Part shown: in pieces, positions 1 through 7,908 of the stretch
Layout: each line of letters opens with the position of its first letter
How positions within the stretch are numbered: position 1 is the first letter of the stretch
Assembly: GCA_013213825.1 (NCBI GenBank)
Contig: JABSQA010000011.1
Location: forward strand, 1-43,960
DNA length: 43,960 nucleotides
Source of the DNA: Henriciella sp.
GTDB taxonomy: Bacteria; Pseudomonadota; Alphaproteobacteria; Caulobacterales; Hyphomonadaceae
Direction: 5' to 3'
The notes under the pieces: generated by a model
Seen by the model: only the letters and a program-made list of their open reading frames with translations
The model's database searches: none
What the model was told of the DNA's origin: nothing
Translations under genes and position numbers: made by a program

Positions 1-2
1 CC

Positions 3-1091
3 GTCAATGGCGTGTCTGTGTCGAAATCGGCGGCCTTGTTGTCGATCAATGACAATGTGGCGGGTAAAATCCTCCGCCTCGAGCATAGCGCAGACGGCGG
101 CTGGCAGACCAGTGATGTGGCGCTGCCCGGGACCGGCCAAGCGGGAATCGCGTTTGCCGATGAGGACGAGGACACCGTTTTCGTCAATTATGAGGGCTAT
201 CTGACCCCTGACAGCCTTCTCACTTTTGATGCTGAGACCAATACCACGGCGAGCCTCAAATCCCTCCCATCAAAGTTCGATGCTGAGGGCTTGGTCGTTC
301 ATCAAAAAGAAGCGACATCGACGGACGGAACGAAAATTCCATATTTCGTCGTTCACCGTGAGGGCATCACGCTTGATGGTACGACTCCAACCTTGCTTTA
401 CGGCTATGGCGGTTTCCAAGTGTCCTTGCGTCCGAGCTATAGCGGCGGTGTCGGCCGGATGTGGCTGGAGCGCGGCGGGGCCTATGTTGTCGCCAACATT
501 CGTGGCGGTGGTGAGTTTGGCCCGATGTGGCACCAAGCCGGCCTTAAAGGTGACCGCCAACGCATCTATGATGACTTCATTGCGGTCGGCGAAGACCTCG
601 TTGCGAAAGGCATTACCAGCCCAGACCATTTGGGCATTATGGGGGGGTCAAATGGCGGTCTGTTGATGGGCGTTATGCTGAACCAGCGGCCTGACCTTTG
701 GAATGCGGTTGTCGTGCAAGTGCCGTTGCTGGATATGTTGCGCTATCACAAGCTCCTCGCCGGTGCGTCTTGGGTCGACGAGTATGGCGATCCGGATGTG
801 CCAGAAGAACGAGCTTTCCTAGAGACCATCTCGCCCTATCAAAATTTTGATGCAACGGCCGACTATCCAACGCCACTCTTCGTGACTTCAACCAAGGATG
901 ACCGTGTGCATCCTGGGCATGCGCGCAAAATGGCCAAACTGTTTGAGGATTCAGGCAAGCCCTTCCTCTATTATGAGAATATTGATGGCGGCCACTCAGC
1001 CGCCGCGAACCAGAAGGAACGCGCGAAGCGGACCGCACTGGAATTCTCTTACCTCTATGACCGCTTGTTCCCGCAAGACGCGGCGGAATAG
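3..1091 (+). CDS. Prolyl oligopeptidase family serine peptidase (S9A), C-terminal part
   Basis: This is the catalytic half of an S9A prolyl oligopeptidase; the frame is open through the window's left edge, so the N-terminal beta-propeller lies outside. The nucleophile is in GGSNGG (Ser codon at 648-650), the acid is in the TKDDRVHPGH segment (about 891-920), and the His is in DGGHSAA near 990. The segment YGYGGF...ANIRGGGEFG upstream of the nucleophile is typical of the family. These enzymes cut short peptides after proline or related residues; without the N-terminus I cannot say whether this copy is cytosolic or exported. Family assignment is firm; substrate is unknown. Confidence 0.93.
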   Translation, partial: VNGVSVSKSAALLSINDNVAGKILRLEHSADGGWQTSDVALPGTGQAGIAFADEDEDTVFVNYEGYLTPDSLLTFDAETNTTASLKSLPSKFDAEGLVVHQKEATSTDGTKIPYFVVHREGITLDGTTPTLLYGYGGFQVSLRPSYSGGVGRMWLERGGAYVVANIRGGGEFGPMWHQAGLKGDRQRIYDDFIAVGEDLVAKGITSPDHLGIMGGSNGGLLMGVMLNQRPDLWNAVVVQVPLLDMLRYHKLLAGASWVDEYGDPDVPEERAFLETISPYQNFDATADYPTPLFVTSTKDDRVHPGHARKMAKLFEDSGKPFLYYENIDGGHSAAANQKERAKRTALEFSYLYDRLFPQDAAE

Positions 1092-1107
1092 ATAGACTCA
1101 ATCGATT

Positions 1108-1143
1108 TCGAGCGTAGATTGCCTATATGGCTTCTACGCTCGA
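1108..1143. promoter_or_regulatory. 11-bp perfect inverted repeat enclosing the tauD-like start codon
   Basis: The arms TCGAGCGTAGA (1108-1118) and TCTACGCTCGA (1133-1143) are perfect complements separated by 14 bases that contain the ATG at 1127. No Shine-Dalgarno sequence is visible before that ATG. The element could be a DNA operator or an mRNA hairpin presenting the start codon in its loop. Its existence is seen directly; its role is inference. Confidence 0.55.
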
Positions 1144-1969
1144 CATCACCCCCGTGGCTGGGGCGCTTGGCGCTGAAATTGGCGGCGTCAAACTCTCTGA
1201 AGAGCTCTCAAACGCGCAGTTTGATGAGATCCACCAAGCCTTTCTCGACCATCATGTGATCTTCTTTCGCGACCAGACAGGTCTGTCACCTGAAGCGCAG
1301 AAACGGTTCGCGCGGCGGTTCGGAACCCTGAACGTGCATCCTTATGTGCAGGGCATGGAGGGGCACCCGGAACTGTTAGAGATCATCAAAGAACCTGAGG
1401 ACAAGCTCAATTTTGGTGGCGGCTGGCATTCCGACATGTCGTTTCTAGAAGAACCGGCTTTGGGGTCGATCCTGTATGGGGTTGAGATCCCCACCTATGG
1501 GGGCGACACCCTATTCGCCAATCAAATTGCTGCATACGAAGCGCTCTCGGACGGTATGAAGGAGATGCTAGGCGGCTTAACGGCGATCCATTCCGCCAGC
1601 CGCGAATATAGCGACAAAGGCCAATCGGCGCAGGCGCGCCAATCGATGCAATCGCAAACCGCCAGTAATGCTCCAGAGTTTGAGCACCCGGTGGTCCGGA
1701 CCCATCCTGAAACGGGCCGCAAAGGGTTATATATCAATCCAGCTTTCACATTGCGCTTTGCTGGCATGACCAAGCGCGAGAGCCGACCATTGCTCAGTTT
1801 TCTATTTGATCATGCGCGCGATGAACGGTTCACCTGCCGCTTCCGGTGGAGCCAGGGAGCGGTTGCGTTTTGGGATAATCGCTGCTGCTGGCATTATGCG
1901 CTGAACGATTATCCGGGTCAGCGGCGACATATGCGCCGCGCGACCGTCAATGGGGATAAGCCTTTTTAA
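1127..1969 (+). CDS. TauD/TfdA family Fe(II)/2-oxoglutarate dioxygenase
   Basis: The 280-residue protein matches the TauD family in length and layout. The iron ligands are H101 and D103 (WHSD motif) and distal H256; R267 is placed to bind 2-oxoglutarate. The C-terminal NR..WHYALNDYPGQRR segment is characteristic. Such enzymes hydroxylate small organic molecules (taurine, sulfonates, 2,4-D, carnitine precursors) with release of CO2 and succinate; no sulfonate or sulfur genes are adjacent, so the substrate is open. The start fits the family's usual N-terminus but has no ribosome binding site and sits in the loop of an 11-bp inverted repeat. The following membrane protein starts 17 bases after the stop and may be co-transcribed. 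Confidence 0.92.
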   Translation: MASTLDITPVAGALGAEIGGVKLSEELSNAQFDEIHQAFLDHHVIFFRDQTGLSPEAQKRFARRFGTLNVHPYVQGMEGHPELLEIIKEPEDKLNFGGGWHSDMSFLEEPALGSILYGVEIPTYGGDTLFANQIAAYEALSDGMKEMLGGLTAIHSASREYSDKGQSAQARQSMQSQTASNAPEFEHPVVRTHPETGRKGLYINPAFTLRFAGMTKRESRPLLSFLFDHARDERFTCRFRWSQGAVAFWDNRCCWHYALNDYPGQRRHMRRATVNGDKPF

Positions 1970-1986
1970 TTCGCCCTGGGGGCCAA

Positions 1987-2601
1987 ATGGAGACGGGATT
2001 GACGCAGGCGGCTTCGCCAACACCACGTCGAACCTTGACCGACCGTTTGGTCGATCTGGCGCATTCGCGCTGGCTGCTGCCGATCTTGCTTCTGGTCGAA
2101 GTTGTTGAAACGTCTGTCTTGCCCTTACCGTATGAGGCAGCCTTTATCGCGCTATGCCTCGCCGCTCGGGACCGAATTTGGCTATTCGTCGCAGTCTCCG
2201 TTCTCGGCAGCGCGATTGGCGGTTCGATTGTCTATGCGATTGGCAGCGTCTATTTCGATCCGATCATTACGCGTCTTGGTGTTGAAGAGATTGCGGCCAC
2301 CTATACCGAGCGGTTCTCCGAACGCGGTGCGTCCTTCATCTTCCTAGGCGGGACAACGCCAGCGCCGTCCTATGTGATCAATTTGATCGCTGGAGCCACC
2401 GGCTATCCGTTTGGTGAATTTTTCGGTATTTTCACGGTCAGCCGATTGGTCCGTTTCGGCATTCTTGGCGGGTTGCTCTTTATCTTCGGCGCGCAAATTA
2501 CGGGCGGTTGGGAAAGACTGCCAAAATGGCTCAAGCGCGGTTTGTCGATCCTGATTATTATTGCCCTGATCTACTGGTTCATCTCGGGACTCAGCGGGTG
2601 A
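1987..2601 (+). CDS. DedA/YqaA family inner membrane protein (VTT domain)
   Basis: A 204-residue integral membrane protein of the DedA (SNARE-associated/VTT) superfamily, nearest to the YqaA branch. Hydrophobic segments run from about residue 30 to 55 and 60 to 80, with re-entrant and membrane segments at 110-165 and a final one near 185-203. The segment GGTTPAPSYVINLIAGATGYPFGEF corresponds to the conserved Pro/Gly-rich re-entrant motif, followed by SRLVRFGILGG, which resembles the family's GR-x-x-RF segment. DedA proteins are linked to membrane potential and lipid carrier transport in the inner membrane. It is probably expressed with the dioxygenase upstream; no functional link is evident. 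Confidence 0.85.
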   Translation: METGLTQAASPTPRRTLTDRLVDLAHSRWLLPILLLVEVVETSVLPLPYEAAFIALCLAARDRIWLFVAVSVLGSAIGGSIVYAIGSVYFDPIITRLGVEEIAATYTERFSERGASFIFLGGTTPAPSYVINLIAGATGYPFGEFFGIFTVSRLVRFGILGGLLFIFGAQITGGWERLPKWLKRGLSILIIIALIYWFISGLSG

Positions 2602-2604
2602 TGC

Positions 2605-3501
2605 TCAACTTGGGAAGCCGCCAGCTTTGCTGAGGCTCGAACTCACCGGGTGACCGAGCACCGTCTCAAGCCAATTTGCCGTCTCGATTAATTTGCCGAG
2701 ATCCAATCCGGTCTCAAAGCCCGCGCGCTCTAACATGTAGACCACGTCTTCGGTCGCGACATTGCCCGTCGCCGCAGGGGCAAACGGACAACCGCCAATG
2801 CCGCCGCAACTGGCATCAATGACGTCAATGCCAGCCTCGACCGCCGCCGCGACATTGGCCAGTCCGGCACCGCGTGTGTCGTGAAAATGCAAACGCAGAT
2901 AGACATCAGGGGCTTCCATCCGCACACGTTCGATCACGGTGCGGACGTCCCATGGTGTGGCCACGCCAATCGTATCGCCGAGACCGATCTCGGCCACGCC
3001 TGCGCGTTGGGCCTGAGCCGCCAAATTGGCCACCACACCGGGGTCTACTTCACCCGAATAGGGATCGCCAAAGGCAACGGATATCGTTGCGGATAATGGA
3101 ATTTCTGCCTCATGCACCAGAGGCGCGCACTGCGCCAACATGTCAGCACTTTGCTGCGGGGTCATGCGCTGATTGCGTTGGCCGAATTCTTCACTGGCAA
3201 CCAGTACAAAATTGATCTCGTCGGCCGCCACATCGATGGCGCGTCGAACGCCCTTCTCATTCAAAGCCAGCGCAATGTGGCGAACGGACTTCGACCGATC
3301 AAGACCGCGACAGCCGTCCGCACTATCCGCCATTTTCGGCACCGCGCGTGGCGAGACAAAGGATCCCGACTCCATACGCCGGACACCACAATCTTCGAGG
3401 CGTGCGATGAATTCTAGTTTTTGGTCCGTCGTCAGATCTCCAGGATCATTCTGCAATCCATCCCGAGGGCCGACTTCAACAATGTCGATACGTCTTGTCA
3501 T
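2605..3501 (-). CDS. mvaB: Hydroxymethylglutaryl-CoA lyase
   Basis: This enzyme splits HMG-CoA into acetyl-CoA and acetoacetate, the last step of leucine breakdown, in the cytosol. It is a 298-residue TIM barrel. R13-D14 in VEVGPRDGLQN, the metal ligands H205 and H207 in HFHDTRG, and the catalytic C238 in GGIGGCPFAPAATGN match the human enzyme's R41, D42, H233, H235 and C266. It faces a CoA transferase gene with only 29 bases between starts, so the promoters must overlap coding DNA. No other leucine catabolism genes (liu cluster) are adjacent. Related DRE-TIM lyases exist, but the GGCP motif argues strongly for HMG-CoA lyase. Confidence 0.93.
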   Translation of the reverse strand: MTRRIDIVEVGPRDGLQNDPGDLTTDQKLEFIARLEDCGVRRMESGSFVSPRAVPKMADSADGCRGLDRSKSVRHIALALNEKGVRRAIDVAADEINFVLVASEEFGQRNQRMTPQQSADMLAQCAPLVHEAEIPLSATISVAFGDPYSGEVDPGVVANLAAQAQRAGVAEIGLGDTIGVATPWDVRTVIERVRMEAPDVYLRLHFHDTRGAGLANVAAAVEAGIDVIDASCGGIGGCPFAPAATGNVATEDVVYMLERAGFETGLDLGKLIETANWLETVLGHPVSSSLSKAGGFPS

Positions 3502-3530
3502 ACGGCGTGTTTAGCGGGCATTGAGAAGGA

Positions 3531-4733
3531 ATGACAGAACCGATTGTACAACCGCCCCTATCCGGCTTGCGCGTGCTTGAACTTGGACAATTGATTGCCG
3601 GCCCATTTTGCGGCCAGCTCTTGGGTGATTTTGGCGCCGAAGTGATTAAAATCGAAGCCCCGGATCGGCCCGATCCCGCCCGTGATTGGGGCGGTGTGAA
3701 AGTAAATGATGAAAGCGTATTCTGGGCGATTATCGCGCGTAATAAAAAGGCGATGACGCTAAACTTGCGCGTTGCAAAGGGCCAGGACATCCTGAAACGT
3801 CTGGTCGGTACAGCGGACGTCTTGATCGAGAATTTCCGACCCGGAACGCTTGAGAAATGGGGGTTGAGCCCGGAAGTCTTGCATCAAATCAACCCGCGCC
3901 TCGTGATCACGCGGGTGTCGGGCTACGGCCAGACGGGACCAGAAAGCCACAAACCAGGATATGCGAGCGTCGGCGAAGCCAAAGGCGGCTTACGCTATTT
4001 GATCGGTGAGCCAGATCGCCCTCCAGCGCGCGCAGGGGTTAGCCTCGGCGACACGATGACGGGGACTTTCGCGGCACTTGGCACCATGATGGCGCTCTTT
4101 CACCGCGAGAAGTCGGGGCGGGGACAAGTGGTCGACGCGGCGATCTATGAAAGCGTCATGGCCTTTGTTGAGAGCCTCCTTCCGGAATATGCGCTTGGTG
4201 GTCATACCCGCGAACGCACTGGGGGAATCCTGCCCCGCATCGCGCCATCGGGTGTTTATCCGTGCAGCGATGGCATGGTGATTATTGGAGCCAATCAGGA
4301 CACGCTGTTCGCACGTCTAGCAAAAATGATGGGCAAAGACTGGGCCGACGATGAACGCTTTGCCACACATGATGCGCGCGGTGACAATCAAGGCGAGCTG
4401 GATGAGTTGATCGCCGACTGGACGCGCCAACGAACGATGGCGGACGTGTTACGGGCCTGCGAGGGCCACGCCGTGCCGTGTGGGCAAGTGAATACAGCAA
4501 AGGACATGCTGAGCGATGCGCATATGAAAGCGCGCGAAGCGATCCTCAACGTGTTCTCGCCGCTGCTTGGGCAAGACGTGCCGATGCAAGCCCCCGTTCC
4601 CAAATTAGATCTCACGCCCGGCCGTGTGGACTCCACCGGCCCAAGTTTAGGTCAAGATACGGGTGCAATTCTTGATGCTTTAGGATACAGCGCCGCTGAT
4701 CAACAAAGTCTGCGAGACGAAAATGTCATTTGA
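3531..4733 (+). CDS. CaiB/BaiF (class III) CoA transferase
   Basis: A 400-residue family III CoA transferase that moves CoA between carboxylic acids through an aspartyl-CoA intermediate. The likely nucleophile is D174 in [16 protein letters not shown]; the N-terminal [16 protein letters not shown] and the [11 protein letters not shown] motif are family hallmarks. Substrates in this family range from oxalate and carnitine to succinyl-CoA:hydroxymethylglutarate. The divergent HMG-CoA lyase makes a hydroxymethylglutaryl-type substrate an attractive guess, not a demonstrated one. The purine-rich GAGAAGGA directly abuts the ATG, an unusually close ribosome binding site. The last 11 bases overlap hisI. 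Confidence 0.9.
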   Translation: MTEPIVQPPLSGLRVLELGQLIAGPFCGQLLGDFGAEVIKIEAPDRPDPARDWGGVKVNDESVFWAIIARNKKAMTLNLRVAKGQDILKRLVGTADVLIENFRPGTLEKWGLSPEVLHQINPRLVITRVSGYGQTGPESHKPGYASVGEAKGGLRYLIGEPDRPPARAGVSLGDTMTGTFAALGTMMALFHREKSGRGQVVDAAIYESVMAFVESLLPEYALGGHTRERTGGILPRIAPSGVYPCSDGMVIIGANQDTLFARLAKMMGKDWADDERFATHDARGDNQGELDELIADWTRQRTMADVLRACEGHAVPCGQVNTAKDMLSDAHMKAREAILNVFSPLLGQDVPMQAPVPKLDLTPGRVDSTGPSLGQDTGAILDALGYSAADQQSLRDENVI

Positions 4734-5112
4734 ACCCCCTCTCAAGAATAAGGCTGAGCAAGACGAAACTTCGGAGCTTCGTCCGAAGTTTAATGCAGAC
4801 GGATTGATCGCAGCCGTCGCACAAGACGCTGATACAGGCGAGATTTTGATGCTCGCATGGATGAATGTTGAAGCACTATCAGCGACGCTCAAGACGGGTC
4901 GTGGCACGTATTGGAGCCGATCACGGCAATCGCTATGGGTTAAAGGAGAAACATCCGGGCATGTTCAGACCGTAGAGTCTGTTCAGATTGATTGTGATCA
5001 GGATGCGGTCGTTCTGAAAGTTCGCCAGAGCGGTGGCGCCTGCCATACGGGGCGCAAATCTTGCTTCTACAGAACCATTGATCCTGAGACACTACAACTA
5101 AGACACGAATAG
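4723..5112 (+). CDS. hisI: Phosphoribosyl-AMP cyclohydrolase
   Basis: HisI opens the purine ring of phosphoribosyl-AMP in the third step of histidine synthesis. The 129-residue protein has the zinc cysteines C91, C107 and C114 with the same spacing as the characterised archaeal enzyme, and the magnesium-site acids D90, D92 and D94. The core motif [23 protein letters not shown] is diagnostic. It is a stand-alone HisI, without the HisE domain fused in enterics. Its start overlaps the end of the CoA transferase gene by 11 bases, so it is translated from the same message although unrelated in pathway. Other his genes are not in the window. Confidence 0.96.
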   Translation: MSFEPPLKNKAEQDETSELRPKFNADGLIAAVAQDADTGEILMLAWMNVEALSATLKTGRGTYWSRSRQSLWVKGETSGHVQTVESVQIDCDQDAVVLKVRQSGGACHTGRKSCFYRTIDPETLQLRHE

Positions 5113-5162
5113 TTGGCATACAACTTGCTGGACACGGGAGTAAGCAATTTGGAGTTACCGTC

Positions 5163-5480
5163 GTGTTTGGCTGGTTTGAACGGGAAAAAATTCCCGAAAT
5201 AACAAAGGATGAGGCCTCAGACATGATTGAGCGTCGCCGCTCAGAACGTCGTGATGTCTATGCTGATGTTGTTACAATGTCGGACGGTGGACGATTCCTC
5301 AAGAAGGGGATCGCGCTTGATTTGTCCCGTGACGGTACACGTGTCCGATTTCAAAACAGTGACAGTTTGTTGGACGGCATGATCGTTAGTATCTCGCGAT
5401 ACGGGATCAAACGTCGCGCGCGCATGCGTTGGCGGACCCGTACGGATGTCGGCGTCGAGTTTCTAGACGAAGTCGAATAA
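5163..5480 (+). CDS. PilZ domain protein
   Basis: A 105-residue single-domain PilZ protein, the common cytosolic receptor for cyclic di-GMP. The RxxxR motif lies in ERRRSERRD (residues about 23-31) and the D/NxSxxG motif in DLSRDGTRVRF (about 59-69). The start is a GTG at 5163, chosen because GGAG at 5151-5154 sits 8 bases upstream; an ATG at 5223 would remove the N-terminal MFGWFEREKIPEIT segment but keep the domain. It follows hisI by 50 bases and may be co-transcribed. No flagellar, pilus or polysaccharide genes adjoin it, so its target is unknown. Confidence 0.85.
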   Translation: MFGWFEREKIPEITKDEASDMIERRRSERRDVYADVVTMSDGGRFLKKGIALDLSRDGTRVRFQNSDSLLDGMIVSISRYGIKRRARMRWRTRTDVGVEFLDEVE

Positions 5481-5595
5481 TTTTCTCCAGCCCGCATTCA
5501 GAGCTGGACATCCAAAATGAGAGTGATATGTCGCGGCTAAGACAGGTCTGCGGCTGAACATTTTTGGTTCGAATCCGGAACGAAATGACTATTTT

Positions 5596-5622
5596 GTCCA
5601 CAGAAGTGGGCTTTCTGTGGAC
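5596..5622. repeat. 10-bp inverted repeat resembling paired DnaA boxes
   Basis: GTCCACAGAA (5596-5605) and TTCTGTGGAC (5613-5622) are perfect complements around a 7-base spacer. With flanking bases the two arms read TTGTCCACA and, on the other strand, TGGTCCACA, each close to the DnaA box TTATCCACA. It lacks a T-run, so it is not a terminator. Protein-binding site is an inference. Confidence 0.4.
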
Positions 5623-5689
5623 CACTCTCCAAATTTTCCCTGAATCTTGATCCTGACCTATCGACTCTTTTTCGATCTTGGTCATTCTA

Positions 5690-6080
5690 CACCTGTCCGC
5701 AGCGAAGACCGGGAAGCCTCCGGGAAGCGAAGCGGAAAGAACGTCGCGCCCGGACGAAGTGGGCTCAAGAGCGAACCTCAGAAATGGGGGGCTGCGAAGG
5801 GGCAAACGGAGATGAAGGGAAAGGCAACGCGGCGTCTGTTGAGCCTCTTCTAGGCGAGGTGATACAGGGCCATACCTGCGAACGGGGCACGAACCGCAAC
5901 GCAGGCCAGAAAGAACACCGGCATCGGGGAACTGGATGGTGGGACTTAACAAAACTGCGCGAGCAGAACGGGAAGTTTCAGGTCTTATTCGAAGCGCGAA
6001 AGCGGGGACTTAGCGGAAGCCGAAGACGCGAATTGAAAAAGCCAAAATGGGGTGCGAGCCGCAAGGTCCGCACCCCTCTT
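5690..6080 (+). ncRNA. Candidate structured non-coding RNA
   Basis: The top strand is purine-rich and can form nested helices. GGCTCAA (5762-5768) pairs with TTGAGCC (5839-5845). CCTGCG (5875-5880) pairs with CGCAGG (5900-5905). CTGC-GCGA-GCAG (5955-5966) and CGC-GAAA-GCG (5995-6004) are stems closed by GNRA-type tetraloops. The segment ends in a GC stem followed by TCTTT. I looked for the invariant cores of RNase P RNA, tmRNA, SRP RNA and group I or II introns and did not find them. The boundaries and strand are estimates; a decayed repeat or gene remnant is the main alternative. Confidence 0.35.
6049..6080. terminator. Bidirectional rho-independent terminator candidate
   Basis: GGGGTGCG (6049-6056) pairs perfectly with CGCACCCC (6069-6076) around a 12-base loop. 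On the plus strand TCTTT follows; on the minus strand the stem is followed by ATTTTGGCTTTTT. It could end the candidate RNA on the plus strand, the serine hydrolase message on the minus strand, or both. Confidence 0.6.
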
Positions 6081-6148
6081 TGATCCTAGGGTTGCGGGAT
6101 TCGGGAAGTTTGGATGGCAACGACGTCCCTGAACGAGATTTCTCAAGC

Positions 6149-7597
6149 TTACTGAACCAGCCCCATCATCAAACCACCTTTCATTCTTTGGAGATCATCT
6201 GCCGTCTGACCGGAAACGCCCGTTTGTAATCCAAGGTCTAACAATTCAATGGCTTTTGCGGGATTGCCCGATGCCAAAGTCTTAGCTTGCCCGCCATAGG
6301 ACCAGGCCAAAAACAAGCGTCGAAGGAAGTCATCTTCCTGATTGGGTAAATCTATGATGCGCTGAAACAGCAGGTAAGAGTCCGCGTTGCGACCGGTTTG
6401 CGCCAAATATTCGGCGGCGCCCAACAGGCTCCATTTATTGTGAGGATACGTCGCCAAGACGATATCATTGAACGCATCGATCAAGGGGTCAGGGCTTTGT
6501 TGTGCGCTTGTCGCGATGAAATGCAGGACCAGCTGATCCGGGTCTTTGAAGGCATCTGGGTTCACGCGCTTGAGGTCGTCATAGGCGGCAATGGCGGTGT
6601 CATAGTCTTCGACCCAGATCGCCGTCAGAATGTCTGCGAGCGTTCGATGAATAGGGTCGATCTTGGTGCCAAATTCAGGCGCGTAAATATCAAAAAAGGC
6701 CTGCGCAAAAGGTGAAACCCGAATGTCCCCCATGAGGAGCCGGTAAGGGTTCGAAAGTTCATCTGTATTGGCCAGGAGTACGAGGCTCAGCTTTTCATCC
6801 GGAATAGAGAGAAACAATGCGCTCGAGTGGTCTGGGTCATCCTGACCAAAGCTCCAAACAACCGGTTTTCCGCCAATGTCTTGCGTGAAAAAACCGACAC
6901 CCACACGTCCATTAGAGCCATCATTGAGGATGTATGGGGACGATAACTCTGTCATTGAGCGCGCGCTCAAGAGCTGCCCACGCTGCAAAGCTGCGGCAAA
7001 CCTGGCCATGTCGTTGACGCTCGACTCAAAGCCAGCATGACTGCCGAGGAAAGGGCTGTCATACCAAGTCATTCCGGCGGGTATGAGAATACGCTGACGC
7101 AAGGCTTCGGCAAACGACGTTCCCGAAGCCGCTTCGATGACTGTTTCAAGGAGGGCGTAGCGTTGCGTGCCGTAAACATAAACCGAGCCCGGCGCCCCTT
7201 CGGATGTGTGCGAGGCCAAATGGCGGATTGTAATGGCAGGATCCAACCCTTGGTCGGGGAGGTAAGCAGATGCCGACGCATCTAAATCGAGCCGCCCTTC
7301 CTCGTTGAGCTGAAGGAGGATGACCCCCGTTAGAGCCTTGGTCACCGAAGCGAAGCGCAAGACGTCGTCAGACCCTAGGGTGATCTCGTCCGTGCTGGAT
7401 AAGCCGCGACTTTCCAGAACCTCACCATCCTTAATGACGGCATAAGCCACTCCATTGATACCCAAGGCCTCCGAATGTTCGATAACCCGATCGGCGAATT
7501 GGGAATCAACGACATAAGCCGGCGTTTCTGTGGCGGGCGCTATGGTACAGGCAGAAAGAAATAAGCCCGCGCAAAATACAATGGCCAGAACTCTCAT
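6149..7597 (-). CDS. Serine hydrolase lipoprotein, beta-lactamase/esterase (class C-like) family
   Basis: A 482-residue secreted lipoprotein of the serine beta-lactamase-like superfamily (esterases, DD-peptidases, class C enzymes). The N-terminus is a type II signal with lipobox L14-S-A-C17. The catalytic S84-V-T-K87 motif is intact (RFASVTKALTG), followed by the common IRHLASHTS segment. The second motif, usually YxN or YxS, reads Y142-G-T, and the third, usually HxG/KTG, lies in WSFGQDD (248-254). The region from about 320 to 470 looks alpha-helical with TPR-like periodicity. It is transcribed alone; 95 bases separate it from the HTH gene upstream. Hydrolytic function is likely; substrate is unknown. 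Confidence 0.85.
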   Translation of the reverse strand: MRVLAIVFCAGLFLSACTIAPATETPAYVVDSQFADRVIEHSEALGINGVAYAVIKDGEVLESRGLSSTDEITLGSDDVLRFASVTKALTGVILLQLNEEGRLDLDASASAYLPDQGLDPAITIRHLASHTSEGAPGSVYVYGTQRYALLETVIEAASGTSFAEALRQRILIPAGMTWYDSPFLGSHAGFESSVNDMARFAAALQRGQLLSARSMTELSSPYILNDGSNGRVGVGFFTQDIGGKPVVWSFGQDDPDHSSALFLSIPDEKLSLVLLANTDELSNPYRLLMGDIRVSPFAQAFFDIYAPEFGTKIDPIHRTLADILTAIWVEDYDTAIAAYDDLKRVNPDAFKDPDQLVLHFIATSAQQSPDPLIDAFNDIVLATYPHNKWSLLGAAEYLAQTGRNADSYLLFQRIIDLPNQEDDFLRRLFLAWSYGGQAKTLASGNPAKAIELLDLGLQTGVSGQTADDLQRMKGGLMMGLVQ

Positions 7598-7692
7598 CTA
7601 TGGGGTCACTCCGGAGGGCTTGCTAATCTCTGTGTTATTGCCGCGCTGCGACTAACGGATCAAGAAATCCAATTCTCGCAAGCTACGCGGCG

Positions 7693-7908
7693 TTACTCTG
7701 CCGCCAGTTTCGCCTCTGTCTCGTCGTCGAAAATCTCTTCAATCGATCTTTCGAACAGCCGGGCAATGGAAAAGGCGAGGGGGAGGGATGGATCATATTT
7801 GCCGGTTTCGATGGCATTCACCGATTGCCGCGACACACCCAATTGGTCGGCGAGACTGGCTTGGCTCCAGCCACGTTCTGTGCGCAGGGCGCGAATGATA
7901 TTCTTCAT
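7693..7908 (-). CDS. Small XRE-family HTH transcriptional regulator
   Basis: A 71-residue protein that is almost entirely a Cro/C1-type helix-turn-helix: MKNIIRALRTERGWSQASLADQLGVSRQSVNAIETGKYDPS, then a short tail FERSIEEIF typical of this compact family. I start it at the ATG at 7908, because that matches the family N-terminus and forms a TAATG stop/start junction with the membrane protein gene upstream; the frame is open 24 codons further but that overlaps the other gene. It is the last gene of a three-gene operon and is the natural candidate to bind the palindromes at 8556-8604. Confidence 0.88.
   Translation of the reverse strand: MKNIIRALRTERGWSQASLADQLGVSRQSVNAIETGKYDPSLPLAFSIARLFERSIEEIFDDETEAKLAAE

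Larger units (their letters stand above)
5481..6148. other. Long intergenic region without a credible protein gene
   Basis: The open frames here have low-quality composition (Arg/Gly/Ser-rich or Cys/Pro-rich) and no recognisable domain, so I do not call a gene. The stretch holds a 10-bp inverted repeat at 5596-5622, GANTC sites at 5571, 5642, 5663 and 6098, a tRNA T-arm-like motif at 5563-5579, a purine-rich segment with many possible hairpins from about 5690 to 6045, and a strong terminator-like stem at 6049-6076. Confidence 0.7.

Noticed and set aside
5563-5579. tRNA T-arm-like sequence, TTTGG-TTCGAAT-CCGGA
   Set aside because: No matching acceptor, D arm or anticodon arm can be found at the right distances, so it is not a tRNA or tmRNA acceptor piece. 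It may be chance or a remnant.
5594-5670. Chromosome replication origin
   Set aside because: Only two imperfect DnaA boxes, no AT-rich unwinding region, and none of the usual neighbours (hemE, dnaA, parAB).
5407-5952. 181-residue open frame on the minus strand
   Set aside because: Composition is Arg/Ser/Pro/Cys-rich with no domain, and it overlaps the end of the PilZ gene. It reads like the shadow of a structured, purine-rich stretch.
5690-6080. RNase P RNA, tmRNA or SRP RNA
   Set aside because: The near-invariant GAGGAAAGTCC and ACAGAA elements of RNase P RNA, the GGGGC...TGGATTCGAC start of tmRNA, and the SRP apical loop are all absent.
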